DNA of 64,000 nt from Pseudomonadota bacterium (lineage in GTDB: Bacteria; Pseudomonadota; Gammaproteobacteria; Steroidobacterales; Steroidobacteraceae), in assembly GCA_023423935.1 (NCBI GenBank), contig JAFAEQ010000058.1, positions 62,001-126,000 on the forward strand, given 5' to 3'. Positions 7,388-16,429 of this stretch are shown piece after piece. Numbering within the stretch: position 1 is the first letter of the stretch; each line of letters opens with the position of its first letter. The notes under the pieces are model-generated. The model did no database searches. It had not been told where the DNA came from and saw only the letters and a program-made list of their open reading frames with translations. A program made the position numbers and the translations under genes.

Positions 7388-8656
7388 ATGAAAACCAATC
7401 TCTCCGCTGCGATCGTCGCTGTGCTTTGTCTCGGCGCCAGCGCCACCGCGTTCGCCGACTGCGCCGCCAACTCGACGGTGGCGCAGACCCAGCAACGCTA
7501 TGCCAGGGCGCAGCAACTCGAGAGCGCCGGCGATCTCGAAGGCGCCTTTCAGGCATACGTCGGCGCACAGGATTACACCTGCGATCCGAATCCGGTCGAG
7601 GCGGTCGCTGCGCAACGTGCCGCGCCGCTGGGTCTGAAGCTCGGGGCCGCGGCCGAGAAGAACGGCAACTTCGAGAAAGCCTTTCGTATCTACGACGACG
7701 CGGGGCAGTACGCCGCCGCCGAGCGGGCGCTGATGGCATGGGTCCGGGCCAATCCCGATAGCCCCAGTGTGTACGGTGCGGCGCGCGAGGCATTCGACTA
7801 TCGCACCCTGCCCGCCTTCGCAGCGAACAACAAAGTTCGTCTGAGCGTGACGGGGACGTATCAGCCGGACCCGAAGAACATTGCCGAAGTGAAAGCGATG
7901 CCGGCCAAGGGAGCAGAACGCGCGCTGCAAAGCGAGAGCGCAATGTTCAACGAGGACTATCTGCGCGGCTATGTGCAGCAGATTCAATCCCGACCGGACG
8001 ATGCGAGCGATACCGCGACCGTGCAATCGTGGATGAACTCGCAGCAGGCCTTCGCACAGAAATGGTCGAAGTTCTCGGCCGGCGAGCCGCTCGAGGGCTC
8101 ACTGCGGGCGCTGGATCTCGCCGCTCGCTGGGCCTCATCGACCAGCGATGACGCTCTTCGCGAGAAGATCGAGGCACAGCACGACGCACGTCTCGAACAG
8201 CGCGCCGCGACGCTCGTGAAATCGTACGCTGGCGCGCCGAACCTGCTGAAAGCGGCCATCGCTTATTCCATGGCACTACGCGGCAAGGATGACGCCGCCA
8301 AGCAGTCGCAGGTCGCAGCAATCAAGTCGCAGGCCTCGCAGCTCGGCGATGCAGCGAATGCCAGGCAACGCTTCGCACTCGCGGCCGATTACTACGACCT
8401 CGCCGATCAGGATGCAAAAGCGCAGGCCGCTCGCGATCAGGCGCAGAAGGCCGCGATGGCACGGATGCAGCCACAGATCGACAACGCGCAGAAACAGGCC
8501 GAGGAAATGCAGAAGCAGTTCAGCGATCCGGCCAAAGTGGAAGCGATGCGTCAGCAGGCACTCGCCATGCAGAAGAATCTGCAGGAGCAGCAAAAGGCGA
8601 AAGCCAAGACGAATGCCAAGAAGGCAGACGATCTGGAGCAGGAACTCGGTCTTTGA
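7388..8656 (+). CDS. Unrecognised secreted TPR-like/coiled-coil protein
   Basis: 422 residues with a signal peptide (cleavage near AFA-DC, residue 23). Residues 30-130 look like tetratricopeptide helices (QQLESAGDLEGAFQAYVGA, KNGNFEKAFRIYDDAGQ). The last 110 residues are Ala/Gln/Lys-rich with strong coiled-coil character (MQKQFSDPAKVEAMRQQALA and following). I do not recognise a named family. Immediate pairing with the DUF4412 gene and a strong terminator at 8815-8850 mark the end of a two-gene unit. Presumably periplasmic. Confidence 0.75.
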   Translation: MKTNLSAAIVAVLCLGASATAFADCAANSTVAQTQQRYARAQQLESAGDLEGAFQAYVGAQDYTCDPNPVEAVAAQRAAPLGLKLGAAAEKNGNFEKAFRIYDDAGQYAAAERALMAWVRANPDSPSVYGAAREAFDYRTLPAFAANNKVRLSVTGTYQPDPKNIAEVKAMPAKGAERALQSESAMFNEDYLRGYVQQIQSRPDDASDTATVQSWMNSQQAFAQKWSKFSAGEPLEGSLRALDLAARWASSTSDDALREKIEAQHDARLEQRAATLVKSYAGAPNLLKAAIAYSMALRGKDDAAKQSQVAAIKSQASQLGDAANARQRFALAADYYDLADQDAKAQAARDQAQKAAMARMQPQIDNAQKQAEEMQKQFSDPAKVEAMRQQALAMQKNLQEQQKAKAKTNAKKADDLEQELGL

Positions 8657-8814
8657 TTTGGTTGGGTTTCGCGCCGGGCACTTGCACTGTCGCGAACGAT
8701 TTCCCCTCTCGGCCTTTTTGCCGACGGGCTCAAGAAGCGTGGGTTGATCTGTCCATCAGTAGATTCAAGCTTCTTCAGAGACGGGGTGAGCTTCCCCACT
8801 CGCTCCGCCTCTGA

Positions 8815-8850
8815 CCTTCCCCCGCGCACGCGCGGGGGAAGGCCATTTTT
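8815..8850 (+). terminator. Rho-independent terminator
   Basis: A 12-bp perfect GC stem (CCTTCCCCCGCG at 8815-8826 with CGCGGGGGAAGG at 8831-8842, loop 8827-8830) is followed by ccattttt. It closes the 6731-8656 unit. A second, imperfect hairpin (AAGAAGC paired with GCTTCTT) precedes it at about 8729-8780. Confidence 0.8.
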
Positions 8851-8951
8851 CTCCATCGCACAACCCCGACAGCAAAGCCGCCGCCGGTCGGCTGTCGCCG
8901 TAACCCTCTTCGCTTTATTCTTCGCGCCGGTACTTGGGCGCGGAACGAGCG

Positions 8952-9734
8952 ATGGGCATCTGTCGGGCTGACAAAGTATTGCTGGGAGGTGGCGCTGCCA
9001 TGCTGGGCGGATCTGCCTTGTTCGGCATCCCTGCAGGACTGGCCGTGCCGGCTGCAGCATTCGCAGCCATCATGCTCGACGGTGTCTTCCGTCCGGGCTC
9101 CAGCACGTTCTATCCGACGATCAGCAACGGTCCGCGCACCGGCAACAAGATCGCACTCACGTTCGACGATGGCCCCGACCCGGAAGTCACCCCGGTCGTG
9201 CTCGATCAATTGAAAGTGTCGGGCGCACGCGGCACGTTCTTCACCATCGGCCGGCATCTGGAACGCCACAAAGCGATCGGCGCGAGAGCCCTTGCCGAAG
9301 GCCATGAGCTCGGCAATCACTCATGGCGACACGCCTACTGGCAGAACTTCTATACGACGGGCCAGCACGCGCGCGACCTGGAGCGCAACACTCGCATCAT
9401 TCAGGAGCTGTCCGGCAACGCTAGCCAGCCGCTGTATCGTCCGCCCGTGGGACTCAAGAGTCCTGCCCTGGCGCGCGTGGCGAACAAGCGCGATCTCACG
9501 ATCATTGCGTGGTCGCTGCACAGCCGGGACACCATGAGCGGCAACGCACAGGCGATCGCCGATCGCGTGTTGAGGCGCGTACAGCCAGGCGACATCGTGC
9601 TGATGCATGACGGTCACGATCTCGACGGACGTCATCGTCGCGGCATCCTGCCTGCCCTGCCGCTGATTCTGCGGGGACTTCAGGAGCGCGGACTCGAGTC
9701 GGTGACCGTATCGCAGCTGCTCGAAAGAACCTGA
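8952..9734 (+). CDS. Polysaccharide deacetylase (NodB-type)
   Basis: 260 residues from ATG 8952 (MGICRADKVLL); an upstream TTG at 8934 is less likely. A hydrophobic N-terminal segment (GGAAMLGGSALFGIPAG, then AVPAAAFAAIML) suggests a membrane anchor. The NodB domain shows TFDDGPDPE with the catalytic/metal Asp pair, the HSWRH (H-x3-H) metal motif, YRPPVG, and VLMHDGHD near the end. This is a carbohydrate esterase family 4 enzyme removing N-acetyl groups from cell-wall or exopolysaccharide sugars; the substrate cannot be assigned. A terminator follows. Confidence 0.9.
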   Translation: MGICRADKVLLGGGAAMLGGSALFGIPAGLAVPAAAFAAIMLDGVFRPGSSTFYPTISNGPRTGNKIALTFDDGPDPEVTPVVLDQLKVSGARGTFFTIGRHLERHKAIGARALAEGHELGNHSWRHAYWQNFYTTGQHARDLERNTRIIQELSGNASQPLYRPPVGLKSPALARVANKRDLTIIAWSLHSRDTMSGNAQAIADRVLRRVQPGDIVLMHDGHDLDGRHRRGILPALPLILRGLQERGLESVTVSQLLERT

Positions 9735-9756
9735 TTCGCATCGTCTGCGACAAAAG

Positions 9757-9782
9757 AAAAGGGCCACCGAAGTGGCCCTTTT
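9757..9782. terminator. Bidirectional terminator
   Basis: AAAAGGGCCAC, loop CGAA, then GTGGCCCTTTT forms an 11-bp perfect hairpin with A- and T-tracts on either side, placed between the convergent deacetylase and desaturase genes. It can terminate transcription in both directions. Confidence 0.9.
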
Positions 9783-9804
9783 CATTCGCGAGAATGCGAT
9801 CCGC

Positions 9805-10950
9805 TTATGCGGTCGCCGGCTCCGAGCCGATCAACTGCAGGCGCCGATACTGCTGCAGCAACGACTCCTCGAGCGCGACCAGACGGCGATGCGCTTCGCT
9901 CTCGTTCCACTGGTGGACGAGCTTCTGCTTCGCAGCTTCGATCTTCTCCTGCTGCAAATTAGCAAAGTCCTTGACGATCACGGCGAGATGCGCCGCCTCA
10001 TGCTCCAGCTGAGCCTGCCAGCGCGCTAACAGGCTTGGATCGCTGCATTCGTTCAGCCGCTCGCGCGCCACTTCGATCTGACGCTCGACCAATGCCTTGC
10101 GGATCTGGAACTCCGGAACACGCCGCAGACCTTTCGCGAGGCCGACGAACGAGCAGAAGGCGATGAACCACTTGGTCGGGTCGTACTGCCACCAGCGCAC
10201 GCCATTGCGGTAGTCCCACTGAAAGTAGTGGTGGAAGTTGTGATAACCCTCGCCGTAGGTGAGCAGCGCGAGAAAGTCGTTGTCACGGGCAGTGTTCTCG
10301 CTCGTGTACGGGCGACGGCCCCAGTAGTGCGCAAGCGAGTTGATGAAGAACGTCACGTGATGGCTCACCACCAGGCGCATCAGGCCGGGCAGCAACAGGC
10401 ACCCCCAGATATCGCCGTGCCACCAGCCGAGCAGCAGCGGCACACCGAGGTTCATGCCGACGGCGAGCCACAGATAGTAGCGATGCTGGAACTGCACGAT
10501 CGGGTTCGCTTCGAGATCGCGCGCGTTCGCAGTGTTCACCTTGCCGCTGGGATAGTCGCGGAGCATCCAGCCCATGTGCGAGAACCACAGGCCGCGCTTG
10601 GCCGAATACGGATCGTGCTCCACATCATCGACATGTCGATGATGGACGCGATGCATCGAGGCCCAGATAACGATGCTGTTTTGCAGAGACATCGCTCCGA
10701 ACAACATATAGAAGATCTGCAGCGGCTTGGACGCCTCGTAGCTGCGATGGGCCCAGAAGCGGTGGTAACCGCCCGTGATCGACAAGCCCGTGGCGAAGCA
10801 CAGCACGAAGAACCACGCCCATTCGAACGCGTCGAATCCGAACTTCCATGCGTACCAGGGGAAAACCGTCAGGGCCGGGACGGTGGTGATCAGGAACATG
10901 AACGCCGCTGGCTTATTGATAGGCGCGCGTTCATTGGCCGATTCAGGCAT
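9805..10950 (-). CDS. Acyl-CoA (delta-9 type) fatty acid desaturase with C-terminal coiled coil
   Basis: 381 residues. The three His boxes of membrane di-iron desaturases are present: HRFWAH (about residue 63), HRVHHRH (about 102) and HNFHH (about 243), with four hydrophobic segments around them. It would introduce a cis double bond into acyl chains for membrane fluidity, using an external electron donor. The core ends near residue 295; the last 85 residues form a charged helical extension (RKALVERQIEVARERLNECS onward) beyond what the catalytic fold needs. Stand-alone gene on the minus strand, convergent with the deacetylase. Confidence 0.92.
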   Translation of the reverse strand: MPESANERAPINKPAAFMFLITTVPALTVFPWYAWKFGFDAFEWAWFFVLCFATGLSITGGYHRFWAHRSYEASKPLQIFYMLFGAMSLQNSIVIWASMHRVHHRHVDDVEHDPYSAKRGLWFSHMGWMLRDYPSGKVNTANARDLEANPIVQFQHRYYLWLAVGMNLGVPLLLGWWHGDIWGCLLLPGLMRLVVSHHVTFFINSLAHYWGRRPYTSENTARDNDFLALLTYGEGYHNFHHYFQWDYRNGVRWWQYDPTKWFIAFCSFVGLAKGLRRVPEFQIRKALVERQIEVARERLNECSDPSLLARWQAQLEHEAAHLAVIVKDFANLQQEKIEAAKQKLVHQWNESEAHRRLVALEESLLQQYRRLQLIGSEPATA

Positions 10951-11144
10951 CGATAACTCCGCAAATTCAGTGATCTAGACGAACGGCGCCGATCCTAGCA
11001 GCCGCATAGGACCTTCGGTAGGTACTGCCGCGGCCAAGATCCTCGGCATTTCCCTGACAGACCCTCGCAAGTCGTTGACGCAGGTACCTAAGTTGTCGGA
11101 CTTCGGCAAAGTACACCTGCCAAGCCCGGGGAAGACCTTACGAC

Positions 11145-11171
11145 TTGAGAAGGCTGCCCGGCGTGTAGTAT
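11145..11171 (+). promoter_or_regulatory. Possible promoter of the KAS III gene
   Basis: TTGAGA (11145-11150) and TAGTAT (11166-11171) are separated by 15 bases, shorter than ideal, and lie 43 bases before the GTG at 11214. Weak support. Confidence 0.3.
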
Positions 11172-11213
11172 CCGCCCCCTGCTCTGCACTGCAGTTTCGA
11201 CTCGAGGCCACTT

Positions 11214-12320
11214 GTGACGTACGCCGCGATTACCGGCTGGGGCAAATGCATGCCGCCCGCCACCCTGACGAATGCCGATCTCGCGACTTTCCTGGAAACC
11301 AGCGACGAGTGGATCACGACCCGCACCGGCATCAAGGAACGTCGAATTTCCCACGTGCCGATGACCGTGCTCTCGCATGTCGCCGCCGCGCGCGCGCTCG
11401 CCTGCGCCGGGCTCCAAGCCGCTGACATAGACCTCGTGGTGCTCGGCACCTGCTCCGCTGACGAAACCGTGCCGAACACTGCCTCGGGCGTGCAATACAT
11501 GCTCGGCGCCACGAATGCGGCCGCGATGGACATCAACACCGCGTGCACGAGCTTCCTCTACGGGCTTTCGACTGCGACCGCGATGGTCCGAACTGGCGTG
11601 GTGCGAAATGCCCTGATCGTCGGAGTCGAAGGCATCAGTCCATACATGGACTGGTCGAATCGCAACGTCGCAGTGCTGTTCGGCGATGGCGCTGCCGCAG
11701 TCGTCATCCAGGCGACGGAAGAACCCGAAGGTGTGATCGCGGAGAAACTCGGATGTGCGGCCGATGCGCGCGATGCCTTGCGGGTGCGCGGCATGGGCAC
11801 GATCTACGGCAACAACGGGGTGTACTTCGGCGATACGCGCTGGGATTTCGATGGCCCGGAAATCTTCAAGCGCGCCGTTCACGGCATGACCGAAGCATCG
11901 ACTGCAGCACTCGATCGCGCGGGCCTCTCGAGCAGCGACATCGATCTCGTCGTCCCTCATCAGGCGAATCTGCGCATCATCGAAGCGGTCGCCAAGCGCT
12001 CGGGCATCGACATGGAACGTGTGTTCCTTACCGTGCAACGCTACGGGAACATGTCGGCGGCAACCGTGCCCGTCGCACTCGTCGAGGCGCTGGAGGAAGG
12101 CCGCGTGAAACCTGGATCGCTGTTGCTCACACCTGCCTTCGGCGGCGGACTGACCTGGTGCTCACACGTGATTCGATGGGGTCAACGAGTCACGCCGCTC
12201 GGCACGAGCGACGCCGAACTTCCTCCGTGCGACAAGTCGGCGCTCGAGCTCGTGCAGGACGTGATCCGCCGCAAGCGCGGCTCAGGCGCGGCGCTGGACG
12301 TTGTGCTGCCTACGAAATAA
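11214..12320 (+). CDS. 3-oxoacyl-ACP synthase III family protein (FabH-like)
   Basis: 368 residues from GTG 11214. The KAS III triad is visible: Cys111 in NTACTSF, His249 in VPHQAN, Asn279 in RYGNMSAATVP, with the terminal GFGGGLTW-like AFGGGLTW motif. These enzymes condense an acyl-CoA with malonyl-ACP to start fatty acid chains. The usual length is about 320 residues; here the C-terminus runs 40 residues past the fold (SAELV-type helix, ending VVLPTK). The gene is alone and not in a fab cluster, so it may be a paralogue with a specialised starter unit, not the housekeeping FabH. Confidence 0.9.
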   Translation: MTYAAITGWGKCMPPATLTNADLATFLETSDEWITTRTGIKERRISHVPMTVLSHVAAARALACAGLQAADIDLVVLGTCSADETVPNTASGVQYMLGATNAAAMDINTACTSFLYGLSTATAMVRTGVVRNALIVGVEGISPYMDWSNRNVAVLFGDGAAAVVIQATEEPEGVIAEKLGCAADARDALRVRGMGTIYGNNGVYFGDTRWDFDGPEIFKRAVHGMTEASTAALDRAGLSSSDIDLVVPHQANLRIIEAVAKRSGIDMERVFLTVQRYGNMSAATVPVALVEALEEGRVKPGSLLLTPAFGGGLTWCSHVIRWGQRVTPLGTSDAELPPCDKSALELVQDVIRRKRGSGAALDVVLPTK

Positions 12321-12334
12321 GGGATAAAGGCAAA

Positions 12335-12413
12335 CCACATAGAACACAACGAGCACAGGAGAAGCGCAAAACAAATGCGCTTTCGTTTTGCGATCCATGC
12401 GCTCTTTGTTGTG
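12335..12413. repeat. Gene-end inverted element (GAGCACA-type)
   Basis: Left arm cacaacgagcacaggagaag then cgcaaaac (12345-12372) pairs imperfectly with gttttgcgatccatgcgctc then tttgttgtg (12385-12413); the loop is 12 bases. It fills the gap between the convergent KAS III and esterase genes. The leading acatagaacacaacgagcac resembles the acatagagagcacagagcac start of the element at 60339. Confidence 0.65.
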
Positions 12414-12415
12414 AC

Positions 12416-13522
12416 TCAGCGCAGTGCACGAGTCAGGAACGGCAACGACACATCCAGGCGATAGTCGATGTCGGAGTGGGTATCGTCAAACTCTTCGTAG
12501 GTGTGGCGAATCCCTTCCTCGCTCAGTCGCTTCGAGAGAATCCGACTCCCGTAGTGAATGTGGTACTGATCGCGATAACCGCAGTCGATGTAGATACCGC
12601 GCAGCGACTTGAGATTGGCACGGAACTCGTGCACGAGATTGATCGGATCGTGACGGCGCCAGGCGGCCCATCGCGCCGGAATCAGCTCACCGGTTTCGAG
12701 ATTGAACGGCAGCCGGAATCCATTGGGGGCCTTCGGGTCCGGATCGTAGGTCGCCGCCATGCACAGATTCATCAAACAATGCCCCTCGGCCTGCGTGAGC
12801 TTGTGCTTTCTCCACACCGTATCCAGGAATCCCTTTACCCGGCCATCGTCGCGTCCGGTATTCGCATTGCGTTCGGCGGCGCGCACGTTCAGTGGACCGG
12901 GCCCTCGCATACGCGGACGATACTTCGCCAGCTCGGTGAGCGTATTCGGCCAGTCGTGCGCGTACACGAACTCAAAGTACGCGTCGCCCGAATGATCGGC
13001 GACGGCACCCCAGGTCTGCGGATACTTCATCCCATGGATGATGGCTCCGTAACCGCCGGATGACTTGCCGAAACAGCCACGGTGATCGCGCGACGCCTTC
13101 GTTCGAAACTCCTTGTCGACGAACGGCACGATCTCCCGCGTCAGGTAGTTGGCATAGCGCCCGATTGCCGATGAGTTGATGTACTGATTTCCACCGAGCG
13201 CGGTAAAGCAGTCGGGAAATACAAGGATTGCCGGCGCCATGCGCTTTTCGAACACAAGGCGCGCAGCGCGCTCAGGCAGGTTCTCGCTGAAATTCTTCCA
13301 GCCGATGTGTCCCAGACCCGACCCCATAAAGCCCGCCATGTCGACGAGCACCGGGTAACGCTTGCCGCCACCGCCTGCCTTGCCTGCGTCATATCCTGGC
13401 GGCAACCACACCGCGAGCTTGCGAACGCTCGGATCGCCGAGCGGATTGTCACGCAACACCTTCGACTGATGTTCGAGCACGATCACCGTGCCGCTATCCC
13501 AGCGCGGGCGCTTCAGGGCCAT
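12416..13522 (-). CDS. Esterase D/Fes-like alpha/beta hydrolase
   Basis: 368 residues, no signal peptide. An esterase-type (PF00756-like) alpha/beta hydrolase: YPVLVDMAGFMGSG near the oxyanion region, PDCFTALGGNQYINS, the nucleophile elbow GCFGKSSGGYGAI (Ser in GKSSG, about residue 172), and a late Asp and His in DCGYRDQYH and DDTHSDID. A loop of about 90 residues between the nucleophile and the acid residue is longer than in minimal esterases. Substrate unknown. Divergent from rsmC with only 50 bases between starts. Confidence 0.85.
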   Translation of the reverse strand: MALKRPRWDSGTVIVLEHQSKVLRDNPLGDPSVRKLAVWLPPGYDAGKAGGGGKRYPVLVDMAGFMGSGLGHIGWKNFSENLPERAARLVFEKRMAPAILVFPDCFTALGGNQYINSSAIGRYANYLTREIVPFVDKEFRTKASRDHRGCFGKSSGGYGAIIHGMKYPQTWGAVADHSGDAYFEFVYAHDWPNTLTELAKYRPRMRGPGPLNVRAAERNANTGRDDGRVKGFLDTVWRKHKLTQAEGHCLMNLCMAATYDPDPKAPNGFRLPFNLETGELIPARWAAWRRHDPINLVHEFRANLKSLRGIYIDCGYRDQYHIHYGSRILSKRLSEEGIRHTYEEFDDTHSDIDYRLDVSLPFLTRALR

Positions 13523-13572
13523 GAGGTATCCTCCGTTTCCATTTCGATTCTAGCCGATACGACAAGACCGCC

Positions 13573-14607
13573 ATGAGTGAACGCGAACAGGAAGATCTTC
13601 TCGACACGCTGCTGCTGCCCTTCGCGGGGCAACTGCCATGGAATGCAGATGCGTGCTTTCTGCGAGCACGGCACGGCGGCGCACTTGCGCGTTTCGATGT
13701 CAGCGGACTCGCATGCGAACAGACGTTCAAGCCTTATGCCGATGAACTGACTCGCGCCGGACTGAAGGTCACGACCGATATCGAACGTCGTTTCCCGTTG
13801 GTGCTCGCGCTGCCGCCGCGCCAACGCGACGAAGCGCGTGCACTGCTCGCTCGCGCCCTCACGCTCGCGACACCCGGCGGCCGTGTCGTCGTCTGTCAGC
13901 ACAACAACGAAGGCGGGCGCACGATGGAATCCGACCTGACCAAGCTGGCGGGCGAAGTGACGACGCTGAGCAAACACCGTTGCCGCGTATGCTGGACCGC
14001 ACCGCTCGACGATATGAGCAAGGACAGTCAAGTTCAGGAATGGCTGCGCCTGGACGCCCCACGCTCGATTCTCGATGGCCGTTTCATGAGTCGTCCGGGC
14101 CTGTTCGCCTGGGATCGCGTCGACATCGCATCGCAGCTGCTCGCCTCGTCTCTTCCAGGCGATCTGCGCGGCGCCGTGGCCGATCTGGGTGCGGGATTCG
14201 GTTATCTGTCCGTCGAAGCGCTCGAGCGCAGCCCGCGCATCGGCTCGCTCGATCTCTATGAAGCCGAGCATCGTGCACTCGCGCTCGCTCAGCTCAACCT
14301 GAGCTCATTCGAATCGCGGCTGCCCATTCGCTATCACTGGCACGATGTCACCCAGGGTTTGCCCCATCGCTATGACGCGATCGTCATGAACCCACCCTTT
14401 CATGCGAGTCATCGGTCAGATCGCCCCGATATCGGCCGTCAATTCATCGGCGTCGCCGCCGAAGCATTGAACCGAACGGGACGACTGTTCCTCGTGGCCA
14501 ACCGGCATTTGCCGTACGAGTCCGTATTGAACGATCGGTTTGAAACAGTGCGGACGCTCGCCAGCGAGCAGGGCTTCAAAGTCATCGAAGCGACGAAAGC
14601 ACGTTGA
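13573..14607 (+). CDS. rsmC: 16S rRNA m2G1207 methyltransferase (RsmC-like)
   Basis: 344 residues with the duplicated RsmC layout: a degenerate N-terminal methyltransferase-like half (residues 1-165) and a catalytic half with the SAM motif VADLGAGFGYLS (about 197) and the N2-amino methylation motif VMNPPFHA (about 272). It modifies G1207 in 30S subunits. The next gene, 16S pseudouridine synthase rsuA, acts on the same rRNA and starts 64 bases downstream, so the pair is a small rRNA-modification unit. Confidence 0.88.
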   Translation: MSEREQEDLLDTLLLPFAGQLPWNADACFLRARHGGALARFDVSGLACEQTFKPYADELTRAGLKVTTDIERRFPLVLALPPRQRDEARALLARALTLATPGGRVVVCQHNNEGGRTMESDLTKLAGEVTTLSKHRCRVCWTAPLDDMSKDSQVQEWLRLDAPRSILDGRFMSRPGLFAWDRVDIASQLLASSLPGDLRGAVADLGAGFGYLSVEALERSPRIGSLDLYEAEHRALALAQLNLSSFESRLPIRYHWHDVTQGLPHRYDAIVMNPPFHASHRSDRPDIGRQFIGVAAEALNRTGRLFLVANRHLPYESVLNDRFETVRTLASEQGFKVIEATKAR

Positions 14608-14671
14608 TCGCGACTGGCGCTTCCTATCCTGCGTGCGTAGATTGCCTGCCGCGCTCCTCACTGGTTTTTTC

Positions 14672-15373
14672 ATGAAGCTTCTGAAACTCATCGCCAATCT
14701 CGGTTACGGCAGTCGCAAGGAAGTCATGGCGTTGTTCCGCGATGGCCGCATACGCGACGAGCACGGCGAGGTGCTCTACAGCGACGATCAGGTCGATCCG
14801 GCAACCGTGCGTATCGATGGCGAACCGCTCGATCCGTCGCCCGGCCTGCTCATCATGCTGCACAAACCCGTCGGGTACACCTGCTCGACGACAGATCCCG
14901 GCAACGTCGTGTACGACCTGTTTCCGCCACGCTTTCGCAGGCGCTCGCCCGTACTCGCGACCGTGGGCAGGCTGGATCGCGACACGAGCGGTCTGCTGCT
15001 GATGACCGATGATGGCGCCCTGCTCCATCGCATCGTGCATCCGAAATCGAAGATCGCGAAGATCTACGAAGCGACGCTCGCGCGTGATCTGCGCGGCGAT
15101 GAAGTGAAGGTCTTTGCGAGCGGCAAGCTCATGCTCGAATCCGAGAAGGCGCCGCTTGCGCCCGCGGCTCTCGAGATCCTGGATCCGCGCCACGCGCGGC
15201 TCACCCTGACCGAAGGCCGCTATCATCAGGCGCGCAGGATGTTTGCGGCCGTGGGTAATCACGTGGAGAAGCTGCATCGCAGCCGTGTCGGCGGCCTCGA
15301 GCTCGAAGATCTGCCAGAGGGCGAGTGGAGAATACTGAGCCAGGCAGATCGGGATCGACTGTTTGCAGGCTGA
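14672..15373 (+). CDS. rsuA: 16S rRNA pseudouridine(516) synthase
   Basis: 233 residues from ATG 14672 (MKLLKLIANLGYGSRKEV), which starts the S4 RNA-binding domain exactly; longer frames upstream are rejected. The catalytic Asp is in GRLDRDTSGLLL, with KPVGYTCS and LTEGRYHQARRMFA as other family motifs, the last typical of the RsuA/RluB branch. It follows rsmC. The stop abuts the stop of the convergent methyltransferase gene (15373/15374). Confidence 0.92.
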   Translation: MKLLKLIANLGYGSRKEVMALFRDGRIRDEHGEVLYSDDQVDPATVRIDGEPLDPSPGLLIMLHKPVGYTCSTTDPGNVVYDLFPPRFRRRSPVLATVGRLDRDTSGLLLMTDDGALLHRIVHPKSKIAKIYEATLARDLRGDEVKVFASGKLMLESEKAPLAPAALEILDPRHARLTLTEGRYHQARRMFAAVGNHVEKLHRSRVGGLELEDLPEGEWRILSQADRDRLFAG

Positions 15374-16027
15374 CTATTTGGCCGCGACGACCATCCAGTT
15401 GTTGAACGGCGTCCGGCCCCACGCGGGATGAAACTCGCAGCGGAATCCATGCCGCTGCAGCAACTCATGCAAGCTGGATTTCGTGGGCTGTGAGCGTGGT
15501 GGGGTCTGCATCCAGCGAATACCGTGGCCGACACGATCCATGAATCGTGTGAAGCCCGCGCGCCAACTCCCGTCGTCGAGCCCGGCTCGCATGATCAACA
15601 TGCCATCGGCGCTGACGGCTTGAGCGGCGCGATCGATCACGAGATCACTCGAAGCGGTATCGAGATACTGCACGACATCGAGCAATGCAACGCTGCCCCG
15701 ATGTTGCGGGAACATGCGCGTCAAGTCGCACACCTCGAATTCCACGTCGGGCGTATCTGCCTTGCGTGCGGCCTCGCGCGCAATCGCAATTTTTCCGGCG
15801 TCGATATCGACACCGCGATACGGCATGGTGGCGCCCGCCGCGCGCAGCGCGTGAGCCAGAAGTCCAATGCCGCAGCCGATGTCGAGCAACGGCGCTTGCG
15901 TACGCGCAATGGCGTCGACGACATGCTCGTACAGCGGATCGCTCGCAATCTTCGATCGCGCGTACCAGTAGTGATAACGGCTCGGCAGATAATGTGCGGC
16001 GATCGCAGCGGCGGGTGCGGAAGGCAT
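15374..16027 (-). CDS. Class I SAM-dependent methyltransferase
   Basis: 217 residues. The SAM motif LLDIGCGIGLLAHALR (about residue 46) and acidic motif YRGVDIDAGKI are clear, followed by VALLDVVQYLD. The remainder gives no substrate clue; a C-terminal PPRSQPTKSSLHELLQRHGF segment is reminiscent of small-molecule or lipid methyltransferases. It is unlinked to a recognisable pathway here. Confidence 0.85.
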   Translation of the reverse strand: MPSAPAAAIAAHYLPSRYHYWYARSKIASDPLYEHVVDAIARTQAPLLDIGCGIGLLAHALRAAGATMPYRGVDIDAGKIAIAREAARKADTPDVEFEVCDLTRMFPQHRGSVALLDVVQYLDTASSDLVIDRAAQAVSADGMLIMRAGLDDGSWRAGFTRFMDRVGHGIRWMQTPPRSQPTKSSLHELLQRHGFRCEFHPAWGRTPFNNWMVVAAK

Positions 16028-16252
16028 GCCGCATGGTAGAGCACCGGCGCGACTTAGCCCATTGCAGGTCCTTCAGTTGACACGACTACACCGGAGCGAT
16101 CGACTGTCACTGCGGTGCCGGAACCAGCTCGCGGTTGTTCCCATCAACGTCATGAGCTTTGCGCCCTCGCAAGGCGAATCGACTAAGGGTTTGACTGAAG
16201 GTCGCTCGCACAACGATTGACGCCTTCCAAGCCGCTCCCTAAGCTTGCGGCC

Positions 16253-16360
16253 CTTCGTTGGGGAGTAGCCGCCGCGATCTTTCGCGGGAGCGTGTCAACA
16301 GACTTGTTCCTTAAGGAACATGGCACGTTCAGCCTTCCAGGCATGGCGAGACCGATGATG
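16253..16360 (+). ncRNA. yybP-ykoY manganese riboswitch (aptamer)
   Basis: The leader of the gdt1 gene carries the invariant box GGGGAGTAGC (16260-16269), the segment GTCAACA (16294-16300) and the closing box GCGAGACC (16346-16353), in the order and spacing of the yybP-ykoY class. A closing helix P1 can form between CTTCGTTGG (16253-16261) and CCGATGATG (16352-16360) with two G-T pairs and one mismatch; an internal hairpin GCCGCGATCTTTCGCGG follows the first box. The family senses Mn(II) and commonly controls Mn exporters, including GDT1/TMEM165 genes, which fits the downstream gene. Confidence 0.85.
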
Positions 16361-16385
16361 CAGTTCCTTGCATCCAGCATGACTG

Positions 16386-16429
16386 GGGCCGAGCGGGGAA
16401 CGTGCGTCATTGGCTCATCCGCTCGGCCC
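16386..16429 (+). promoter_or_regulatory. Expression-platform hairpin of the Mn riboswitch
   Basis: GGGCCGAGCGG (16386-16396) and CCGCTCGGCCC (16419-16429) form a perfect 11-bp stem ending 10 bases before the ATG at 16440. No T-tract follows, so control of ribosome access is more likely than termination (inference). Confidence 0.6.

Noticed and set aside
11543..13063. 506-codon plus-strand frame spanning KAS III and the esterase
   Set aside because: Arg-rich out-of-frame translation crossing two real genes.
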